From Reyranella sp. (lineage in GTDB: Bacteria; Pseudomonadota; Alphaproteobacteria; Reyranellales; Reyranellaceae): DNA of 5,461 nucleotides. Under the pieces are notes generated by a model. The model was not told the DNA's origin. It was given only the letters and a program-made list of their open reading frames with translations, and ran no database searches. Each line of letters starts with the position of its first letter. The first letter of the stretch is position 1. A program made the position numbers and the translations under genes. This document shows positions 1 through 4,756 of this stretch, piece by piece. The stretch spans positions 1 to 5,461 of the forward strand of contig JADHLS010000440.1 in the NCBI GenBank assembly GCA_016780605.1. Direction: 5' to 3'.

Positions 1-547
1 CGCTGCTGACCTCGTTCGAGGCCAGCACCATTGCCCCGGACGGCAGCGTCGCGACCTCATCCTCGTGGCTGCACAGTGCGTCGAAGGTCGATGCCTTGCC
101 GCTGAGCAATGCGTGGCCGCGTCCGGCCGCGGTCGCGGAAATGCGGCGCGCCACGCCGATCTCGCGGCCGCGCGGATTGAGATGCACCGTGCCGCCCAGC
201 GCCGCCGTCATCAGCTGCAGGCCCCAGCACGAGCCGAACGCCGGCACGCCGGCGTCCCAGACGGCACGGGCCAGCCCGATCTGCTCGCGCACCGTCGGTT
301 GGTCGGGGCGGTAGACGTTGTATGGAGACCCGGAGAGCCAGGCGCCATCGAAGTCGCCGAGCTGCACGCCCTGCGGCAGGCCCTCGCCGTCAGCGACGTT
401 CAGGGTGAAATGGTCGAGCTCGTGGCCCGCCGGCACATGCAGGCCGATCGACTCGACGAACAGGGCATCGTAACGCCGGCTGCCGCCGGCCGCGACGCGC
501 TGCAGCAACGCATCCGGCGTGCAGTTGACGATCAGCAGGCGCGCCAT
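1..547 (-). CDS. class I glutamine amidotransferase (partial, C-terminus outside window)
   Basis: The first 182 codons are visible, read leftward from an ATG at 547-545; the gene continues past the left edge. Class I (triad-type) glutamine amidotransferase domains release ammonia from glutamine for transfer to an acceptor. Visible landmarks are an N-terminal beta strand (RLLIVNC, residues 3-9), a glycine-rich SGSPYNVY segment (72-79) typical of the oxyanion region, the nucleophile elbow GSCWGLQ with the probable catalytic Cys107, and HEDEVATLP (161-169), which matches the conserved H-x-D-x-V-x-x-LP region of GMP-synthase-like domains. The catalytic His/Glu pair would lie beyond the window. 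A GAGGA Shine-Dalgarno (minus strand, 556-552) stands 4 nt before the start; an ATG 11 nt further upstream is out of frame. It is a stand-alone amidotransferase by its N-terminus, so the acceptor substrate cannot be told. It lies 70 nt downstream of the SCP2 gene on the same strand and could be co-transcribed with it. Confidence 0.88.
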   Translation of the reverse strand, partial: MARLLIVNCTPDALLQRVAAGGSRRYDALFVESIGLHVPAGHELDHFTLNVADGEGLPQGVQLGDFDGAWLSGSPYNVYRPDQPTVREQIGLARAVWDAGVPAFGSCWGLQLMTAALGGTVHLNPRGREIGVARRISATAAGRGHALLSGKASTFDALCSHEDEVATLPSGAMVLASNEVSS

Positions 548-570
548 CGGATCCTCATGCGCCGCACTCT

Positions 571-597
571 GTCATCCCGAGCGCAGCGAGGGACCTT
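571..597. repeat. dispersed-repeat-like intergenic element (GTCATCCCGAGCG type)
   Basis: The gap between the SCP2 and amidotransferase genes contains GTCATCCCGAGCGCAGCG followed by AGGGACCTT. From memory, sequences of the form GTCATCCYGAGCG-CAGCGARGGA recur between genes in many unrelated bacterial genomes, so this is likely one copy of a dispersed intergenic repeat. It has only weak internal dyad symmetry (TCCC against GGGA around a GC-rich centre), so I do not call it a terminator. Only one copy is in the window, so its repeat status cannot be shown here. Confidence 0.45.
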
Positions 598-617
598 TTC
601 TGTGACAATCTCGGAAC

Positions 618-914
618 CTACCGCAGGATGCTCTGCAGCTTCATGGCGACGCCCATGTCGCCTTCGATCTTGAGCTTGCCGGTCATGAAGGCCGTCATGC
701 CGTCGAGCTTGCCGCCGATCAGGTCGGAGAAGTCACCGAAGTCCATCTTGATCGTACAGTCGGCGCCCTTGTCGTCATTGCTGACGGCTGGCGGGTTGGC
801 GTTGCCGTCGATGTAGATGACGCCCTGGTCGGTCGAGAACTTGACCGTATTGCCGAAGGAGGACTTCTTCGAGGCGCCTTCCTTCATTTTTGCGGTGAGT
901 TCAGCCAAGGTCAT
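618..914 (-). CDS. SCP2 sterol-binding domain protein
   Basis: A complete 98-residue protein that is a single SCP2 (sterol carrier protein 2) domain, a soluble fold with a hydrophobic tunnel that binds fatty acyl-CoAs, sterols or other lipids. Visible family features are the N-terminal helix (residues 2-13), the strand run FGNTVKFSTDQGVIYIDG (20-37), ADCTIKMDFGDFSDLIGGKLDGMTAFMTGK (51-80) and the hallmark C-terminal stretch KLKIEGDMGVAMKLQSIL (80-97). The length is normal for stand-alone bacterial SCP2 proteins. No signal peptide is seen, so it should be cytosolic. A strong Shine-Dalgarno GGAGGA (minus strand, 927-922) sits 7 nt before the ATG at 914. It is transcribed divergently from the atu-like operon across a 105-bp region holding two palindromes, which suggests shared regulation and a supporting role in handling hydrophobic acyl-CoA intermediates; that role is inferred. 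The exact ligand is unknown. Confidence 0.93.
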   Translation of the reverse strand: MTLAELTAKMKEGASKKSSFGNTVKFSTDQGVIYIDGNANPPAVSNDDKGADCTIKMDFGDFSDLIGGKLDGMTAFMTGKLKIEGDMGVAMKLQSILR

Positions 915-921
915 GACGAGT

Positions 922-927
922 TCCTCC
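922..927 (-). promoter_or_regulatory. Shine-Dalgarno of the SCP2 gene
   Basis: On the minus strand this reads GGAGGA, 7 nt upstream of the ATG at 914. It is a near-consensus ribosome binding site and fixes the start of the 98-residue SCP2 protein. Confidence 0.85.
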
Positions 928-948
928 GGTCGGCATATGCGCCTTTGG

Positions 949-977
949 GGCTTACTTGACCTTTACGTAAACGTCAA
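949..977 (-). promoter_or_regulatory. possible divergent promoter of the SCP2 gene
   Basis: Read on the minus strand, TTGACG (977-972) is a good -35 and TAAGCC (954-949), 17 nt further on, is a weak -10. This mirrors the arrangement on the + strand because the -35 hexamers are the two ends of one palindrome. It would direct transcription toward the SCP2 gene starting at 914. Inferred from consensus matching only. Confidence 0.35.
956..977. promoter_or_regulatory. MerR-type palindromic operator (LiuR-like) in divergent promoter
   Basis: A 22-bp inverted repeat in which 10 of 11 base pairs are symmetric; only C961/C972 break it. The core is TTTACGTAAA (962-971), flanked by TTGAC (956-960) and GTCAA (973-977). 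The outer parts double as -35-like hexamers: TTGACC (956-961) for the + strand and TTGACG (977-972) for the minus strand. Long palindromes with a TTTACGTAAA centre placed at the -35/spacer of a promoter are typical of MerR-family regulators, and from memory resemble LiuR sites that control branched-chain acyl-CoA catabolism in proteobacteria. No regulator gene is in the window, so the binding protein is inferred. Confidence 0.7.
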
Positions 978-984
978 ATAGAGG
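956..984 (+). promoter_or_regulatory. possible promoter of the atu-like operon
   Basis: A TTGACC hexamer (956-961) matches the -35 consensus well. With a 17-nt spacer it is followed by TAGAGG (979-984), a poor -10 match. The spacer contains most of the MerR-type palindrome. A weak -10 would fit an activated promoter, but the transcription start cannot be fixed from sequence alone. The 18-bp palindrome at 987-1004 would lie at the start of the transcript. Confidence 0.4.
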
Positions 985-986
985 GC

Positions 987-1004
987 GATGAACGGCCGTT
1001 CATC
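987..1004. promoter_or_regulatory. TetR-type palindromic operator
   Basis: GATGAACGGCCGTTCATC is a perfect 18-bp palindrome, ending 15 nt before the SDR start codon and just downstream of the putative -10. The TGAACG-CGTTCA form is common for TetR-family repressor sites. In Pseudomonas the atu cluster is repressed by the TetR-type AtuR acting on inverted repeats upstream of atuA, so an AtuR-like repressor is a reasonable candidate; I cannot compare the actual site sequences. Its position suits a roadblock or steric repression of the + strand operon. Confidence 0.65.
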
Positions 1005-1019
1005 AGGTCGGGAGGAAAC

Positions 1020-1883
1020 ATGACGTATCGCTCGGTCTTCAGGCCGGCATTGTTTGAGGGCCAGACCATCGTCGTCACCGGCGGCGGCAGCGGCATCGGC
1101 CGATGCACCGCGCACGAGATCGCGGCGCTGGGCGCGCATGTCGTGATCACCGGACGCAAGCCCGACAAGCTCGCCGTGGTGAAGGGCGAGATCGAGGCTA
1201 CCGGCGGTTCGTGCGAGACGCATGTCTTCGACATCCGCGAGGAAGCGCAGGTCAAGGAAGCGATCGCCGCGATGGTCAGCAAGAACGGGCGCATCCACGG
1301 ACTGTTCAACAATGCCGGCGGCCAGTTCCCCTCGCCCGCCGTCGCCATGAGCGCCAAGGGCTTCGACGTCGTGGTGCGCAACAACCTCACCGGCGGCTTC
1401 ATCGTGAGCCGCGAGGTCTTCACCCAGTCGATGGAAAAGCACGGCGGCTCGATCGTGAACATGGCCGCCGATTTCCGGAACGGCTTTCCCAACATGGCGC
1501 ACACCGGCGCCGCCCGCGCCGGCATGGTGAACCTGACGATGACGCTCGCGCACGAATGGGCCTATGCCGGCGTGCGCGTGAACGCGGTGTCGCCGGGCTG
1601 GATCGCCTCCTCCGGCATGGATACCTACCAGGGTGCGTTCAAGGAGCAGATCCCCAAACTGAAGGGCTACTGCCCACTGGGACGTCTCGGCACCGAGAGC
1701 GAGGTTTCTGCCGCGGTCTGCTTCCTGCTGAGCGACGCCGCGGGCTACATCACCGGCACGGAGCTGCGCATCGACGGCGGCACGCCGCTCGGCAACCGCT
1801 CGATGGAGCTGCGTCCCGTCGAACGCCTCAACGAATTCAACGGCTTCCACCTCGCGGTGCGGCCCAAGGTGCTGGGCGGCTGA
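1020..1883 (+). CDS. atuB: SDR-family oxidoreductase, PECR/DECR-like (AtuB position)
   Basis: A 287-residue short-chain dehydrogenase/reductase. The Rossmann nucleotide site is TGGGSGIG (20-27), followed by ITGRKPDK (43-50), where the Arg after the second strand suggests NADP(H). NNAG is at 97-100, NNLTGGF at 121-127, NAVSPGWI at 188-195 and IDGGTP at 251-256. In place of the classical Tyr-x3-Lys it has HTGAARAG (161-168), as in peroxisomal trans-2-enoyl-CoA reductase and related dienoyl-CoA reductases, and the usual Ser region reads VNMAAD (146-151). It may therefore act on an enoyl-CoA rather than an alcohol. In Pseudomonas atu clusters the SDR directly upstream of atuC is AtuB, proposed as a citronellol/citronellal dehydrogenase; the symbol here rests mainly on that synteny. 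A GGGAGG Shine-Dalgarno (1010-1015) precedes the ATG by 4 nt. The stop lies 1 nt before the atuC start, so translation is probably coupled. Confidence 0.8.
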   Translation: MTYRSVFRPALFEGQTIVVTGGGSGIGRCTAHEIAALGAHVVITGRKPDKLAVVKGEIEATGGSCETHVFDIREEAQVKEAIAAMVSKNGRIHGLFNNAGGQFPSPAVAMSAKGFDVVVRNNLTGGFIVSREVFTQSMEKHGGSIVNMAADFRNGFPNMAHTGAARAGMVNLTMTLAHEWAYAGVRVNAVSPGWIASSGMDTYQGAFKEQIPKLKGYCPLGRLGTESEVSAAVCFLLSDAAGYITGTELRIDGGTPLGNRSMELRPVERLNEFNGFHLAVRPKVLGG

Positions 1884-1884
1884 C

Positions 1885-3501
1885 ATGCCGATCATCGAAA
1901 GCCAGGTCGACCGCAACGGCGACGACTACAAGCACAATCGCGAACGCATGCTGGCGGCGATCGCCGAGTTCCGCGACGCCGAGAAGAGCGTGCAGGCAAC
2001 GTCGGAGAAATCGCGCGACCGCTTCGCCAAGAGAAAGCAGCTGATGCCGCGCGAGCGCATCGCCCTGCTGCTCGACCGCGGCGCGCCCTTCCTCGAGCTG
2101 ATGCCGCTCGCCGGCTACCGCATGCACGACGACAAGGACGGCTCGAGCGCCGGTGGCGGCTCGGTGGCAGGCATCGGCTATGTCGAGGGCGTGCGCTGCG
2201 TGGTGACGGCCTCCAACTCCGCCATCAAAGGCGGCACCGTCGCGCCGTCGGGCCAGCGCAAGGGCCAGCGCGTGCAGCAGATCGTGCTCGAGAACAAGCT
2301 GCCGGTCGTAAACCTGGTCGAATCGGGCGGCGCCAATCTTCTGTACCAGGCCGAGATCTTCGTGCCCGGCGGCCGCGGCTTCGCCAACCAGGCGCGCATG
2401 TCGGCGCGCGGCATCCCGCAGCTCACCGTGGTGCACGGCTCGTCGACGGCGGGCGGCGCCTACCTGCCGGGCCTTTCGGACTACGTCATCATGGTGCGCA
2501 ATCAGGCCAAGGTGTTCCTGGCCGGACCGCCGCTCCTGAAAGCCGCAACTGGCGAGATCGCGACCGATGAGGAGCTGGGCGGTGCGGAGATGCACGCGAC
2601 CGTGTCTGGCGTCGCCGAGTGGATGGCCGAGAACGACGCCGATGCGCTGCGCATGGCGCGCGAGGTCATCGCCAAGTGGCACTGGAACGACCGCCTACCG
2701 CCGCAGCGACAGAAGCCGTTCAAGGAGCCCGCCTACGACATCGACGAGCTCTGCGGCGTCGTCCCGCCCTCGCACAAGGACCCGTACGACGTGCGCGAGG
2801 TGATCGCCCGTCTGGTCGACGGCTCGGACTTCCTGGAGTTCAAGGGCCTCTACGACCAGCAGACGATCTGCGGCTGGGCCGAGATCGAGGGCGAGCCCGT
2901 CGCCTTCATCGGCAACAACGGGCCCATCACCACCAAAGGCTCGGTCAAGGCCGCACAGTTCATCCAGCTGTGCTGCCAGCAGGGCACGCCCATCGTCTAC
3001 CTGCAGAACACCACGGGCTACATGGTCGGCACCGAGGCCGAGCGCGGTGGCATCGTCAAGCATGGCTCCAAGATGATCCAGGCGGTGGCCAACGCCACAG
3101 TGCCGCAGATCACCATCGTGATCGGCGGCAGCTTCGGCGCCGGCAATTACGGCATGTGCGGCCGCGCCTACGATCCGCGCTTCATCTTCGCCTGGCCCAA
3201 CAGCCGCACCGCGGTGATGGGCGGCGAGCAGGCCGCCGGCGTGATGAAGACCGTGACCGAGCAGAAGTTCCTGCGCGAGGGCAAGGAGCCGCCGCGCGAG
3301 CAGATCGACAAGATGTACAAGGGCATCGTCGATCAGTTCGATCGCGAATCGACCGCGCTCTACGGCACCGCGCATCTGTGGGACGACGGCATCATCGATC
3401 CGCGCGACACCCGGCGGATCCTGGCCTTCACGCTCTCGATCGCCCGAGAATCGATGGTGCGGCCGCTCAATCCCATCACCTTCGGCGTCGCAAGGATGTA
3501 A
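1885..3501 (+). CDS. atuC: acyl-CoA carboxylase carboxyltransferase (beta) subunit, geranyl-CoA carboxylase type
   Basis: A full-length 538-residue beta subunit of a biotin-dependent acyl-CoA carboxylase, the same length as Pseudomonas AtuC as I recall it. It transfers carboxyl from carboxybiotin to an acyl-CoA. The N-terminal crotonase-like half shows SGGANLLYQAEIF (147-159), NQARMSARGIPQ (168-179) and the oxyanion-hole STAGGAY (187-193); the C-terminal half shows GSFGAGNYGMCGRAYDP (415-431), WPNSR (437-441), MGGEQAAGVM (445-454) and DGIIDPRDTR (501-510). These are the MCC/GCC rather than the PCC pattern. Within GGRGFANQ (162-169), glycines stand where methylcrotonyl-CoA carboxylases usually have FGRIF, consistent with room for a geranyl chain. 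A methylcrotonyl-CoA carboxylase is the main alternative, made less likely by this motif and the AtuD-like neighbours. The biotin-bearing alpha subunit (AtuF) is not in the window and must lie elsewhere, probably downstream. The start overlaps only a weak GGGCGG site (1874-1879), suggesting coupling to the gene before. Confidence 0.88.
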   Translation: MPIIESQVDRNGDDYKHNRERMLAAIAEFRDAEKSVQATSEKSRDRFAKRKQLMPRERIALLLDRGAPFLELMPLAGYRMHDDKDGSSAGGGSVAGIGYVEGVRCVVTASNSAIKGGTVAPSGQRKGQRVQQIVLENKLPVVNLVESGGANLLYQAEIFVPGGRGFANQARMSARGIPQLTVVHGSSTAGGAYLPGLSDYVIMVRNQAKVFLAGPPLLKAATGEIATDEELGGAEMHATVSGVAEWMAENDADALRMAREVIAKWHWNDRLPPQRQKPFKEPAYDIDELCGVVPPSHKDPYDVREVIARLVDGSDFLEFKGLYDQQTICGWAEIEGEPVAFIGNNGPITTKGSVKAAQFIQLCCQQGTPIVYLQNTTGYMVGTEAERGGIVKHGSKMIQAVANATVPQITIVIGGSFGAGNYGMCGRAYDPRFIFAWPNSRTAVMGGEQAAGVMKTVTEQKFLREGKEPPREQIDKMYKGIVDQFDRESTALYGTAHLWDDGIIDPRDTRRILAFTLSIARESMVRPLNPITFGVARM

Positions 3502-3505
3502 GCGA

Positions 3506-4666
3506 ATGAAATTCACGCCCGAACACGAGGCCTTGCGCCAGACCTGGAAGACGCTGATCGATCGCGAGATCAATCCCAACGTCGACGAATGGGAGAAGGA
3601 AGGCGCCTTTCCCGCCCACGCGCTGTTCAAGAAGATGGGCGATGCGGGTCTTCTCGGCGTCGACAAGCCCGTCGAGTATGGCGGCTCGGGCCTCGATTTC
3701 TCCTACGCCATGATCTGCTCGGAATCGCTCGGCCTGGTGAATGGCGGGTCGATCCCCATGGCGACCGGCGTGCAGATCTCCATGGCGACGCCGGCGCTCG
3801 CCCGCTACGGCAGCGACGAACTGCGCCATGAGTTCCTCGCGCCCTCGATCAGCGGCGACTACGTCGCCTGCCTCGGCGTCTCCGAGACCGGCGCGGGCTC
3901 CGACGTCGCCTCGATCAAGACCACGGCCCGCCGCGTCGGCGGCGACTGGGTGATCAACGGCGGCAAGATGTGGACCACCAACGGCGCACAGGCCGACTGG
4001 ATGTGCCTGCTCGCCAATACCGGCGACGGCCAGGTGCACAAGAACAAATCGCTGATCGTGGTGCCCATGCAGACCAAGGGCGTGCAGATCGTGAAGAAGC
4101 TCGACAAGCTCGGCATGCGCGCCTCGGACACCGTGCAGACCTTCTTCGACGAGGTGAAGGTGCCGGTGCGCTACACGATCGGCGAGCCGGGCTCGGGCTT
4201 CATCTACCAGATGCAGCAGTTCCAGGAGGAGCGCCTGTGGGCCGGCGCCGGCACCTTGATGGGCTGCGACCGCATCATCAACGCCACCATCGAGTACACG
4301 CGCGAGCGCAAGGTGTTCGGCCGGCCCTTGCTCGACAACCAGGTGATCCATTTCCGCCTGGCCGAGCTCAAGAGCGAGGTCGAGGCGTTGCGCTCGCTGG
4401 TCTGGCGCGCCTGCGAGGAATATCTCGCCGGCACCGACGTCACCATGCTGGCCTCGATGGCCAAGCTGAAGGCCGGTCGCCTGCGCCGCGAGGTCTCGGA
4501 CGCCTGCCTGCAGTACTGGGGCGGCGCCGGCTACCTGTGGGACAATCCCGTCGCGCGCAGCTACCGCGACGGCCGGCTGGGCTCGATCGGCGGCGGCGCT
4601 GACGAGGTCATGCTGCAGATCATCTCCAAGCTGATGGGCACGCTCCCGCGGCTGGGCAACCGATGA
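3506..4666 (+). CDS. atuD: acyl-CoA dehydrogenase, citronellyl-CoA dehydrogenase-like (first paralog)
   Basis: A complete 386-residue FAD-dependent acyl-CoA dehydrogenase of usual length. N-terminal helical domain at about 1-115; FAD/substrate beta-domain signatures VSETGAGSDVAS (125-136) and WVINGGKMWTTNG (148-160); C-terminal helical domain with ERKVFGRPL (267-275) for FAD pyrophosphate binding and YWGGAGYL (337-344). At the medium-chain enzyme's catalytic Glu position (YEG) this protein has GGG (362-364), while FQEERLWAG (239-247) offers Glu242 where isovaleryl-CoA dehydrogenase keeps its base. That suits a 3-methyl-branched substrate such as citronellyl-CoA, which AtuD converts to geranyl-CoA. 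It starts 4 nt after atuC, with an AAGGA Shine-Dalgarno (3492-3496) inside the end of atuC. It is 77% identical by hand count to the next gene over 235 residues. Exact substrate, and which paralog is the true AtuD, remain open. Confidence 0.85.
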   Translation: MKFTPEHEALRQTWKTLIDREINPNVDEWEKEGAFPAHALFKKMGDAGLLGVDKPVEYGGSGLDFSYAMICSESLGLVNGGSIPMATGVQISMATPALARYGSDELRHEFLAPSISGDYVACLGVSETGAGSDVASIKTTARRVGGDWVINGGKMWTTNGAQADWMCLLANTGDGQVHKNKSLIVVPMQTKGVQIVKKLDKLGMRASDTVQTFFDEVKVPVRYTIGEPGSGFIYQMQQFQEERLWAGAGTLMGCDRIINATIEYTRERKVFGRPLLDNQVIHFRLAELKSEVEALRSLVWRACEEYLAGTDVTMLASMAKLKAGRLRREVSDACLQYWGGAGYLWDNPVARSYRDGRLGSIGGGADEVMLQIISKLMGTLPRLGNR

Positions 4667-4670
4667 GGAC

Positions 4671-4743
4671 TCTTGCCGGACCGCGGGCCTCCAGGCCCGC
4701 TCATGATCATGATGCGGGCCTGGAGGCCCGCGGTCCGGCAAGA
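4671..4743. repeat. 73-nt REP/BIME-like inverted repeat between the atuD paralogs
   Basis: Two perfectly complementary 30-nt arms (4671-4700 and 4714-4743) enclose a 13-nt loop (4701-4713) that is itself nearly all palindrome (TCATGATCATGA, 4701-4712). Each arm also holds its own hairpin: GCGGGCCT/AGGCCCGC around CC at 4683-4700, and around GG at 4714-4731. Paired inverted units, each with its own small palindrome and a shared head CTTGCCGGACC, match the layout of REP elements arranged as a BIME. It occupies most of the 90-nt gap between the two dehydrogenase genes and ends 2 nt before the next Shine-Dalgarno. There is no following T-run, so it is not a standard intrinsic terminator, though as RNA it would form a very stable hairpin. 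Confidence 0.8.
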
Positions 4744-4745
4744 TT

Positions 4746-4750
4746 AGGAG
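4746..4750 (+). promoter_or_regulatory. Shine-Dalgarno of the second acyl-CoA dehydrogenase gene
   Basis: AGGAG lies 6 nt before the ATG at 4757 and starts 2 nt after the end of the large inverted repeat. It fixes the start of the second paralog. Because the stem ends so close, hairpin folding could affect ribosome access, which is an inference. Confidence 0.75.
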
Positions 4751-4756
4751 ATCACA

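Noticed and set aside
65..673. 202-codon + strand frame across the amidotransferase and SCP2 ends
   Set aside because: It crosses two genes on the opposite strand, is Arg/Ala-rich, and the minus strand has the recognisable amidotransferase and SCP2 domains.
963..1916. 317-codon open frame on the minus strand antisense to the SDR gene
   Set aside because: Its composition is typical of a GC-rich shadow, it lacks domain motifs, and it would run through both palindromes and overlap a clear SDR gene.
1885..3501. Propionyl-CoA or methylcrotonyl-CoA carboxylase beta subunit
   Set aside because: The GSFGAGNYGMCGRAYDP and MGGEQAA pattern excludes the propionyl type, and the GGRGFANQ segment with AtuD-like neighbours favours geranyl-CoA carboxylase over the methylcrotonyl type, though the latter is not fully excluded.
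1837..3666. Long minus-strand frames antisense to the carboxyltransferase gene
   Set aside because: Same artefact: Arg/Ala/His-rich, no motifs, while the + strand frame carries every carboxyltransferase signature.
4671..4750. Intrinsic terminator after the first dehydrogenase
   Set aside because: The hairpin is strong but no run of T follows on the + strand (it reads TTAGGAG), and a gene on the same strand begins at once. A REP/BIME-like element is a better description.
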